DNA of 64,000 nucleotides, from assembly GCA_963576725.1 (NCBI GenBank), contig OY755241.1, positions 620,001 through 684,000 of the forward strand. The letters run 5' to 3'. Shown here in pieces: positions 11,401 to 23,400 of this stretch. The notes beneath the pieces were generated by a model, which was not told the origin of the DNA, made no database searches, and saw only the letters and a list, made by a program, of their open reading frames with translations. Made by a program: the position numbers and the translations under genes. Within the stretch, counting starts at the first letter, position 1. The number at the start of each line of letters is the position of its first letter. This DNA comes from Azorinus chamasolen. Taxonomy: Eukaryota; Mollusca; Bivalvia; Cardiida; Solecurtidae.

Positions 11401-14400
11401 AAATAGTGAAATCTTTGAAAATCTTCTCCTCTGAAACTGGAAGGCTCTTAGCTTTCATATTTGGCACAGAGCATTATGTTCAGGTCCTCTACAAAAGTTA
11501 TATAAATTATGACCCTGGGGTCAAAATTGGCCCTGCCACAGGGGTGGACAGTTTTCAATAGAAACATATTGAGAAAACTTTGAAAATCTTCTTCTCTAAA
11601 ACTGGAAGGTTAATCTCATCTTTCATATTTGGCTCATAGCATCATGTTCAGGTCCCCTACAAAATTTTCTAAATTATTCCCCTGGGGTCAAAATTGGCCC
11701 GCCCCAGGGCCGGCTAGTTTTCTATAGAAACATATAGTGAAAAATTTGAAAATCTTCTCCTCTGGTTGTCTGGTGAGCGCTTCAGGGCCATTCTGGCCCT
11801 CTTGTCATAGGAAAATCTTTAAAAATCTTCTTCTCTGAAACTGTAAGGCATAGACCTTTGATAATTGGTATGTAGCATCATCTAATGGTCCTCTACTAAG
11901 ACTGTTCAAATTATGACCCCTGGGCCAAAAATGGCCCCACCCCGGGGCTTATCAGTTTTTCATAGGAAAATCTTTAAAAATCTTCTTCTCTGAAAATGTA
12001 AGGAATAGGCCTTTGGTATTTGGTATGTAGCATCATCTAATGGTCCTCTACTAAGAGTGTTCAAATTATGACCCCCAGGACAAAAATGGCCCCGCCCCAG
12101 GGCTTATCAGTTTTTCATAGGAAAATCTTGAAGAAATCATCTTCTCTGAAACTGTAAGGCATAGACCTTTGATATTTGGTATGTAGCATGATCTAATGGT
12201 CCTCTACTAAGATTGTTCAAATTATGACCCCTGGGCCAAATATGGCCCCGCCCCGGGGCTTATCAGTTTTTCATAGGAAAATCTTTAAATATATTCTTCT
12301 CTAAAATTATAAGGTATAGACCTTTGATATTTGGTATGTAGCATTATTTAATCGTCCTCTACTAAGATTAATCAAAATATGACCCCCGGACCAAAAATGG
12401 CTCCGCCGAAGGGCTTATCAGTTTTTCATAGGAAAATCTTTAAAAATCTCTCCTCCAGAACTGTAAGGTCTAGGCCCTTGATATTTGGTATGTAGCATCA
12501 TCTAATGGTTTTCTTACCAAGATTGTTCAAATTATGTCCCCTGGGTTGAAAACTTCCCCGCCCAGGGGCATATCAGTTTTTTATAGGAAAGTTTTTAAAA
12601 ATCTTCTCTTAAAAATCTTTAAAAGTCTTCTCTGAACTTGTAAGGCATAGACCTTAGATATTTGGTATGTTGCATTATCTAATAGTCCTCTACCAAGATT
12701 TTCAAATTATGAACCCCGGATCAAAATTGACCTGGGGCTTAACAGTTTTTCATAGGAAAATCTTTAAGGTCTAGACTCTTGATATTTAGTATGTAGCATC
12801 ATCTGATGGTTTTCTACCAAGATTTTTCAAATTATGCAATCTGTCATTGAAATCATTAATCTGTTATGAACAGGTGAGCGATTAAGGGCCATCATGGCCC
12901 TCTTGTTATTCAAAGAGGTTGGGTCTTAATATAGCCTATGAGGGAATGGGTTAACAGTATTTCAGTCACATCGCGACGTCCAGCTAATTACATGTGGAGG
13001 AAGACCGCAGAGGTTCTTACACTGAACAAATTGCACTGTTTCGAACACAGTTCTAAGAACACCCGGCGTATAATCAGGATCCAAACAGTTTATTGCTCTG
13101 TGTCTGCGTTTTAAAAACTTGAAGCAGAGGGCAACTGTTTTGCAGACAATAATTATGTGGCAGGGAAAGAGTACAATACTGAATTCAGGATATAGACACT
13201 TATTTCAGTGAAGATACTCTCTTAACCTCATCTTGATGGGTAAATAAGGCAACACATCCGTGGATTGTTTTCTCTCTCAGATATACAGTAAACTCTGTCT
13301 TAACCCTTTCATTGCTCTGTATTTAGGCCAATTTTCAACACCTACTGAATATTCATGAACAAATGATTATAATGAAATATGGAGGGTGTAACATTGTAGC
13401 AATTTTCGAAAATGAATTCCATTAGCAAACAAGAGCAGACCCTGATCAGACGGCTCCTCTAGGGGTCGTGTCTGATCTGGGTCTACTCGTTTTGCAAATG
13501 AGTGAAAACACGTTTACCCATTCCCTCATATTGACGACTTTTGACGACTCTGTAGAAGTTACTTTGTGAAACCATTGTGATAAATAGAGCATATGCTCCT
13601 ATAGGAGCAAATGCTCTATTTATCACAATGGTTTCAAGCTAAAATTCTACAATTTTCCTTTTCTCTAGTTAATTCTCCTTTTCTGTGGATTTATTCAACG
13701 AGGTTGGATCTAAAAATAGCCTATGAGGTAATGGGTTATATGAGGGAAAGGGTTAACCTATACATTCATGTATATTCATGTAAGAAATAATGACACCATG
13801 AATATCAATAACAATATCTATTATAATAGCACAAACACTGGACGTTTTAGCCAAGTCAGAAGCTGTATAATCATATCTGTATTATATCATCAGCAAAGAG
13901 AGCAGACCCTGATCTGAAGGCTCCTGTTGGAGCCGCCTGATCTATGCCTATTATGTTTGCTACGGCGTAGAAAGGAGTTACGGGATAAGCGACCTGAATG
14001 GATTGAAAGGCGCTTTATTACTTTTCACCCGTCTTGCACACCCTTAATCGGACCTCTTTTTGATGGTCGCTTAAGACAGGTTAAGACAACTTTCTAGTTG
14101 GCTTACGATTTTTACACTGAACCGGTGGACACTTTAGGTAGGCGTTGCTATACTTCATCTTTTGAAATATCCTTAACTTACTATATACGGTCAACCCGCC
14201 TTATAACGGCACTCAATATTTTACTTAATATCGGGAATCTGCAGAACAGCTTTCAAACGGAATTATTTGTTATTTATTGAACTCTTAAAATGGCAAATTT
14301 ATTTTTCGGCCCCGGCAGCCGTTTTCTATACAGTGTAACTACTTTATCCGTTGAAGAATCTTTAGTAACAATTAACCTGTTCATTAGTTATGTAATATCA

Positions 14401-17400
14401 TTATTATAAATTCATTAACATTTAGTAGCGGGAGTTTTATAAGGTACAAATGTAGAGGGAAATTGTTGACTGACCAAAATTGTAGAATCAGATCTATATC
14501 ATTTCATATGCAAATAGAGCAGACCTTGATTAGAGGAACAGGAGCTGTCTGATATGGGTCTGCTCTGTTTGCAAAGGCATCAAAAGCATTTATGAGAAGG
14601 AGAGGGTTAAACTCTTCCCATGTTAGTATAAATCAATCAGCGCCAAAAGTTATATACATATTCATATCATTAAAATAATACAGTTACAGCCAATTTTACC
14701 ACAATATTTCGATATACATACACACTATATATGAATACTATCTATCTATCTCGATATTCTGCTTCACATCCTCGCAGATGATTTCGAGCATTTGCGCACC
14801 AGTGCCTATTAATAGAAAGATAAAGATAAGGAAGTAAGGATGTAAAGATTATAGGATGAAAATACGAGCGTATAAAACTTCATTGCAGGACTCACGGGTT
14901 GACATGACAGATGTTGCTGACTGTTTACTTGAACAGGTTCAAGTCTCCATGGCAGTCAGCACAACATCTGATGGCAGCGTACTCCACTGTACAATGGTAA
15001 GAGGAAACAGTGAGTACTTATAGTAGTCTGCACCAGTGTGAATATGCATATAGCCCGCAGAGTGGCAGTGACGGAACACCCTTGTATAACTCTGCATGTA
15101 CGCCGGTACTGGAACACCCTTGTATAACTCTGCATGTACGCCGGTACTGCCACAGTCACCAAGTCGTGGAATAGTTTGTAGAAGAGACACAAACTTGCGT
15201 CTGCCGCCGTTGCTCTAGAGCCCGCCATCCTAATGTCTCCAGCATGGCAGAGACACTCGAGTATCTGGAGTACTCACCCAAAGTCCGGCGAGCGGCCCAA
15301 CGTTGTACCATCTCAATTTTTCAAAGTTGGACTTTGTGTAAGGATCCCAGAGACTATTTGTATACTCTAATTGCGGACGGACAAGGGTTTTATATGTGCA
15401 CTCGCGGATCGTTTTTGGATCCGAATTTGATATTCCTCTTAAGGAACCCCATGAACGGTTTGCTGTTGTCGTCATGCGGTTGACATGAGTGTTCCAAGAC
15501 AAGTAAAACGAGATGTCCACACCTAGCACTCCTAACAGTCTTCAGAGTTTGTCCATGTAATGTGTATGTGGTGGAAATTGGGACCCTTGCCTTGGTGGCC
15601 CGAATTACCTGGCGCTTGGAAGGGTTGAAGCTCATGTTCCAACTTCGTGACCATTATTGTAGTTTGTCGAGAGGTATGCTTGGAGAGTCGAACCGTGTGT
15701 ATTGTCGAGTACACTGTCGTTTCACCCGCAAATAGCCTTACTTGCGAGTCGATGCTTTCAGGTTAATATATACCAATAATAATATCGGTTCCAGGACATA
15801 ACATTGAGGAACTCCCAATGTCACTGGTAAACTATCAGAGCTTTCACCTTCCAGCTCCACTGTCTGTGTCCGACCGTCTAGGAATGCTCGCATCTCCAGG
15901 ATAGGCACTTACCACGGACTCTACATATGAAAGCAGCTTGTAGAGCAACTTCTCGTGGGCTTAATCTTGTCCGAACTGGCTGCTTTGTCAGGTTTTAAGC
16001 TTTTTAGTAGTTTAAGTATACATTCAGTTGAGATCTCTAGATCAGATAATGCGTCTGTATTTTCTGCATCAGGTGTGGATATGGAAGAGCGACCATTGGA
16101 GTGTTCAATAACTTTAATTTAAGATAACTTGGATAGACAGAGAGGAGACTTGGGAGTGAAAACTGACTGAAATTGCTTATTTATTAATACATTTTCTTTC
16201 TCGTTGGTGTCTGTTACTAAATTTCCATCTGAATTTAGCGGGGTCCTTGATTGTCTTGCCTAGACTGTTTCACTTATGAAAACAGTTCTTTTGACTTTAC
16301 GGAAGGGTCACAATCCTTTTCGTCTACACCGATGATGCCTTCGAGGTAATACTGTTTGATTTTCTTACGAGCACAGTGTCTTTGGTTAAGGTATTTCTGT
16401 CTGTCCTTCGGGTTACCTGTCCGTCTATGTCTGCAATATAACCTGTTTCCTCGTCTGGTTGTCCGTCTTATATCCTTTGTTATCCGTGGCAGGGAAGATT
16501 TGCCTGCGGTCGTTATGGACGGAATGCACTCGCTCATGTGTGGCTCCAGACCAGATTTAAATTCATTCCATAGAGCGTAGTGACTTACCGAAAATGTCAA
16601 AAAGACATTTTAAATGATTCCATTGTTTCTCTGGGCAAATGCTAGTTAGCTTTTTTATAGATAAATACTGACCTAGGTTTCTTCCTCTACAATCTTGTCT
16701 TTGAATTTGCCTCTACAAATACTCCGGAATGATCACTTACACCTTGGATAATATAAATATTGTCAACAACGGTTTCATTTGTGGTACGGAATAGATCAAG
16801 AACATTTTAACCTGTTGGATTCTTGTACCATCTGACCAAAAGTAAAAACACAGATAATGTTAATGATGTTTATACACCTGACGGTGTTGGCAGTCATCAT
16901 GGATTTGGGGTATGTGGTCAGTGCAACTCATTTTGGGGGAGTTTAGATCCCCAACAAACCAGAGTGTGCCCTTTCTTTCTGTGAGCATTTCCAGTGAACT
17001 TCTCTGCTCGTCAATGCCGTCTTCATCATGCTTATCCGGTCTGTAGAATGCAGCTATGAAGAGCGGTTTTGATCCAGCAACCTCCATTTAAACCCAGGTG
17101 ATTTTGCACCTGGTGGTTAACTGAGGTTGATGTGAGCACTTAGCATGATGAAACACGCCGCTTCCCTTGCCTTTGTGGCATCTGTCCTCACAGTATAATG
17201 TATAAGCATCTGGCAAGAACTCACAAGTGGTCATATCAGGAGATATGTTCCAATCATTATGTCAGGTATCCGATTGTCTACAAGGGCCTGCAATTCTCCA
17301 ACTTTGTTTACAATAGAACGAAAGTTAGTGTTCAGAAGTTTAACTTTAGATATGTGATTTTTCTTGTTATCTGGAGCATGTTTGTGCTTGACTGGACTGG

Positions 17401-20400
17401 AGTGGAAGTGTACAACGGATCGGTATCATCTAGGGAGTTTAAACTGTTTGTTGTAGAGAATGACGATGTATTAAAACAGCTGGAGGAGAAACTGCATTTT
17501 AAGCAAGACCATGAATAGCTTTCACGAGTGACCTGTAGATTATATGCCTCTTTGGTAATCCCTGTAGATACTCTATGGTACCATGTGCTGCATGCATCGC
17601 ACTGAATACCATTACTTTCATGCGTCACCACCCTCCCACACTTCCACACTTATACATTGGAGACCAGTATCCATGCTTATAAAGCTTTTAGTTGAGTCTG
17701 AGTTCGTTCTCAAGTGTTTGATCAATCAAAAGCTTGAGAACTCAAAACTGACCAATCAAAAGCTTGAGAACGAACTCAGACTCAACTAAAAAGCTTTATA
17801 AGCATGGACTCTAGGCCAGGGTTTAACTCTTTGTCAGTTGACAAGGCAAGGAGCAACAGGCAGATATACGCACAATTGTTACTTGCTTGTTTACTTGCAG
17901 GCGACATATGCTTACATGCTAGCGACTTTAAGGGTTCAGCCGGTGCTAGGGGGCGTGAGCAGTGTTGCACTTTCAATTACTGTTCATAAACAGACTCAAT
18001 AAAACCGAGTCTGCAATTTTCTCTTTTCGTGTTGCAATTTTTGCTCTCGGGGGATCACCTCCCTTCAGAATTTATAATCTTCACAACAGCAGATGTTAAG
18101 TGCGTGTGTGGCGGACGTAAAACATCGCCCCGTACTTCATTCTCAGTGTTGTTATACCTTCTGATCCTTCGAGATCATGAATTTCAGTACTTCTTGTTCT
18201 GAAAATTGAATACCGCTTAAGCCGGTGCTAGGGGCGTGAGCAGTGCTGCACTTTCAATTACTGTTCATGAACAGACTCAATAAAACCGAGTCTGCAATTT
18301 TCTTGTTTCGTGTTGCAATTTTTGCTCTCGGGGGATCACCTCCATTCAGAATTTATGATTGCTGTTGGCGCAACCAAACTGCAACATGCACCCGTCAGCA
18401 TCTCCGCGGGCCACACTAAGCCACGCGGAGAGACTACACAGAAACACTTTATGAATTGGAATTACCTGTACGATATATTCCGGTGAATGGCGTTTACGGT
18501 GTTTTCCGTAGCAATCACTTCGTCTAATGTTATCGATATTAACAACTTGTTTCGTACCATGCTCTTTAGCAGTTAGTTTCAAGTCGCACACATGTCGACT
18601 CTGAGCTAATTTGATTACGCTAAACGTTACGAACATATGGGGAGAGTACAGTGTTATTTCCTTCATGTATAGTAAAAATCTCTAAATTGGACAAGTTCAG
18701 GAAGGACTGCTTAAACTCCGGTGTGGAAGGATTTCCAACCGTGAAATCCCATAAGCACACAGGAGACCTTAATCAGACTACTCAGGAGCCGTCTGATCTG
18801 AGTCTACTCTGATTGCAAAGGTCTTAAAAGGTGTTTCTATGGAGTGAAGGGTTAAACCTTATTTTCATAGTGGTCTTGTCAAATTATATCTGACCTGGTT
18901 GTACTCTGGTAAAGCCTTAACCCTTTTCTCCATGTACATGTATACGCATTTCTACACCTTTGCAAACAAAGTAGACCTATGGGAGATGACTGATCAGGAT
19001 CTACTCTGTTTGCTTATGATATAATATAGATAGGATTATACAGTTTCTGCCGTGGCAAACATCCTCTATCCATGTGCTATTATAACAATTTATGTAACTG
19101 ACATTCATGGTGTCATTATTTCGTATAGCAATAATCATATTGTATCTTACTATCTTTTCAGATCCAGCCGAGGTCACCTTCTACTTCTAGCTTTGGTGGG
19201 TGTGGTTTATTGCTACCCAAGCTATCAACAACGGATACCCAATGGCGAGGTGGTGCCCCATCCATGTAACCCGAACCACGTGTGGGAAGGAGTTGGTCAC
19301 CTCGCTAGAGGTGGTGGAGGGGACAGGAATTATTTTGGCCTGGACTTCGCCGCCAATGGAAAGGTACTGTGACTTTGACCTACACTCACAGAACGTAGAA
19401 AGAACATAAGATAACGACGATGGATGGATGGATATGGATGGATGGATGGATCTTACCTGGATGGATGTATGGATCTTACCTGCTTGGCCATATCCCAATA
19501 CGTACTTCATTTTAATGCTTTACTCCATAAATACGCTTTTCTACCCTTTGCAGAGCAGACCCGGAAAAGACGACTCCTTAGGAGCCATCTGAGCAGCGTC
19601 TGCTGAGTTTGCTTATGATATGGATATGATTCTGAAGTTTCTGCCATGACATCCCGTGTGTATCTGCTATTATAACAACTAATCTACATGTAATTAATAT
19701 ATTTCAGTATTAAAAAAAGGTGAGGTTTATAGTCTTGAACTACATACAATGTACTTATTCTCCCGACTTCACACTTTACCCCCTGGTCACTGGGTTATAA
19801 GTCGGCCATTAACACTCGGCGCCTAAGGCAGCCATGGCACATTGACTTGTTTCCCTCACAGGTACCCATTTATACACCTGGGTAGAGAGGAGCAAACGTG
19901 GGATGCATTTTTGGCTCAGAAAAATTCTGATAGTCCGATGGCAGGATTCGAACCGGGGACCCTTCGATCCCAAGTCTAACGTCCTACCACTGGACCACCA
20001 CTCCCACAAAGTATTATTTACATGCATATTCATAGAGTGAAATATTAAGCCATGCTATATATACACTGAGTGTTTAAAGCACATGCATTCTGATGTGGTG
20101 ACTTGTGTGACAGTGTTAAACATGAGCGGACACTTTGATTTAAACACGCAGGCTGCTCTGGTTCTACCCCGTTTACAAGGAATATAAAGTTGTTGTGTCA
20201 CCTGCCGAGAGGCATTGTGTCACTTAGGGATCACTTTTCCGCCGTCTGTCTGTCTGTCTGTCTGTCTCTCTGTCTGTCCCTCACACTTTCTTTTTTGCCG
20301 TCATTTCTAAACTAATCATTATAAAGCTTTCAAATTTCACATGTGTCTTCCTCTTCTCATTGACGACTATTGAAATAACTAAGGTTCGTCACTCTACATG

Positions 20401-23400
20401 CAATACTTTTTTAGTTATTCCCTTTTATTCTGATTTTCGCTGTCCGTCACACTTTCCTTTTATGGCTGTCATTTCGAAACTAATCATTATAGAGTTTTCA
20501 AATTTCACATGTGTCTTCCTCTCATTGAGGACCATTAAAGTAACTCAATATGCAATACTTTTTGAGTTATTACCTTTTGTTCTGATTTTGGCACTCCAGC
20601 GGATTAACAGTTTTTGTGTCACCTGCGGGAAGGTGACACATGTGTTCCTTCGAACACTCTTGTTTTATATAGATGGGCTTATTTGTTTACAATACAGCAA
20701 GTTGTCAGTTCCACTGACATGGCAGTCCTTTCTTCAAGGTTTTGTGTGTGTGTTTCAGGTAGCCTTCTAAATACATGTGCATACCAGTCAATTTCTGTTA
20801 GGGTGTATACTGCGTATTGTTTCAGGTATTACAGAACAGTCTTGTTGTGAATGTGTCAGATTGTTAACAAGGTTGCTGTTGCACGAATTTGGAGGAATTC
20901 ATATCAAGATATGTACGTGCATAAGTAGAATCTGTATTAAGCAGTCATTCATTTATAGAGCACAGGAGTCTTAGCAACAGGTGGTTGTTTAATATAGGGC
21001 AAAAGTAATGCAAGAAGTTCCTATAGGAGCTTTCTGTATTAGTTGTTACCTTCAATAAGCCACCACATGTCTCAAAGATCCACAATTAGACTTCTTTTTG
21101 ATGTCCGCTTAAGACAGGTGCTGCTATATCCGAATGTTTTATCACACTCTATAGCGGTTCATGTTTTATCACACCCTATAGCGGTTCATGTTTTATCACA
21201 CCCTATAGCGGTTTATGTTTTATCACACCCTATAGCGGTTCATGTTTTATCACACCCTATAGCGGTGCATGTTTAATCACACCCTATAGCGGTTTATGTT
21301 TTATCACACCCTATAGCGGTTCATGTTTTATCACACCCTATAGCGGTTTATGTTTAATCACACCCTATAGCGGTTCATGTTTTATCACACCCTATAGCGG
21401 TGCATGTTTAATCACACCCTATAGCGGTTTATGTTTTATCACACCCTATAGCGGTTCATGTTTAATCACACCCTATAGCGGTTCATGTTTTATCACACCC
21501 TATAGCGGTTCATGTTTAATCACACCCTATAGCGGTTCATGTTTTATCACACCCTATAGCGGTTCATGTTTTATCACATCCTATAGCGGTTCATGTTTTA
21601 TCACACCCTATAGCGGTTCATGTTTTATCACACCCTATAGCAGTTCATGTTTTATCACACCCTATAGCGGTTCATGTTTAATCACACCCTATAGCGGTGT
21701 ATGTTTTATCACACCCTATAGCGGTTCATGTTTTATCACACCCTATAGCGGTTCATTCCATTATTTCAGGCGTTCAGAATTGTCTCTATTTATACATATC
21801 AGTCATTTCAGTAAGGATTTGTGTATAATGTACCAGATTGTAAAAATGAACAACTACATAGTAGTCACTTCTGTTAATGTAAGGGTTTGTGTGTTTTGTT
21901 TAAATGTCCAGCTACATGTACACAACATTCCTTTCTATAAGGGATGGTTTATATTATATCAGATTGTTTACATGTCCAACTTCATGTACAGTAAAATCTC
22001 TCTATAACGACCACTAAATTGTGTTAATTAGTTGGTATTTTGGGCAGGTGGTTGCTTAAAGCAAGGTGAAAGTAAAACAGAACGCTCCTATAGGAGCGTT
22101 CTGTTTTACCTTCACATTGCTTTAAGCAACCACCTGCCTTTAACACAAAATACTTGATATAATTTAGTGGTCGTTATAGAGAGGTTTTACTGTATATAGC
22201 AGTCCTTTCTACAAAAGTTGGGGCATACTGTTTCAGGTAATTTACAGTCGCAGTTACATGGCAGTCATTTCCGTAACGGTTAGTGCGTATTGTCTCCGAT
22301 ACATCATACATGTACATGTAAAGCCCCTCTAATTCGGACGTTAAATTTGGTATAAATATCGGTCTTGGAGACAGTAGGCAGGTTCACGCAGGGTGAAAGT
22401 CATACAGAAAGCTCCTAGAGGAGGAGCTTTCTGCATGACTTTCACCCTGCATGAAGCAGCCACCTGCCTAAAAGTATCTAAATTCTTCTCTACTAGAATT
22501 CCAGAATTCCGGCTTAGAGGGGTTTTACATGTAGTTTACATGTTCAATCGCATAGCAGTCCTCTCTGTAAGGGAATATGCGTATATTTCAAGTATCTTAC
22601 ACCTACATAGCACTGCATTCTGTACTGCAGTCTTTAAGGGGTTTTCAGGTAGTTTATATGCCCTATTATATAGCAGTGTTTTTGTAATGGAAGGTGCATA
22701 TGTTTACGGTAGCTTTCCACATAAATACAAAATGTAGCACTACATTCTGTAAGGGTGTGTGTACTGCGTAATAGTTTACATGTCCAATTACTACATAGCA
22801 GTCTTTCAGTGATTGAAGGTGCATATGTTTCAGGTAGTTTTCCACATACATATCAGTACATACTGTAAGGATTTTCTTAGTATTGTGTCAGATAGTCTAC
22901 ATGTCCAACTCTACAGCTGTCTTTTATATAAGAATTTGTAATGCATATTGTGTCACGATCCAGATAAAAAATTAACATTTTCAAGAACAGATCCTTTCTT
23001 TCTCCACCAAACCATATACTGTGACCACTCTCTTTGAGACGATTCTAAAGAGAGGTCACAGTATATGGATTAGTAGAGAAATGACGATTTTTATATTTGG
23101 GTACACACCTTTATCTGTAGCTCTGGTTTCAGTTAGTTTTCACATTAATCGTTTCTGTCAGGGTTGGTGCCCTTTTTAAGGTAGTTTACAGGTTTAACTA
23201 CACAGCAATCCCTTTGTAACGGTTATTGCATATTGTTTCAGAAATGGAACCGGGAGCTGTGCATGATGGACTCTGATGGCGACGGAAAAACAAACGGCAT
23301 GGAACTGGGTGACCCGGACTGCACATGGACTCCCGGACAAGCGCCCAAACTTAGGACCGGACTGTCACATCCAGGTAACTATGAACTAATAGTGATGACG

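Larger units (their letters stand above)
14930..18352 (-). mobile_element. Dead CR1/jockey-like LINE
   Basis: Read on the minus strand it shows, in order: duplicated 5' units (18352-17938), a 2A-like peptide (17835-17812), a PHD-type zinc finger (about 17649-17500), an AP-endonuclease fragment (17087-16860), a linker (16600-16274) and reverse transcriptase (about 15750-14940). Several frameshifts separate the pieces. The RT catalytic motif reads FAGE instead of FADD. It is an old inactive copy in intron 1, antisense to the host gene. Confidence 0.85.
20740..23241 (+). repeat. Decayed satellite of about 70-85 bp units ending in splice-acceptor-like sequence
   Basis: About 15-17 degenerate units contain ACATGTCCAACTACATAGCAG, TCTGTAAGGG and T(A)TTGTTTCAGGTAG. 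They are interrupted by F11 (about 20965-21125), the 27-bp satellite, F8 (21988-22195), F9 (22318-22528) and F12 (about 22960-23110). The last unit ends TATTGTTTCAG, which is the real acceptor of exon 3. Confidence 0.7.

Noticed and set aside
14098..14280. Short plus-strand ORFs in intron 1 (also 6709-6891 and 7570-7779)
   Set aside because: They overlap MITE pieces or simple repeats and lack splice sites or domains.
18346..18666. 106-codon minus-strand ORF
   Set aside because: No domain or motif was recognised, there is no splice support, and it starts inside the duplicated LINE 5' unit.
19935..20010. Functional tRNA gene
   Set aside because: A and B boxes are good but the acceptor arms do not pair and a SINE body follows, so it is a SINE head.
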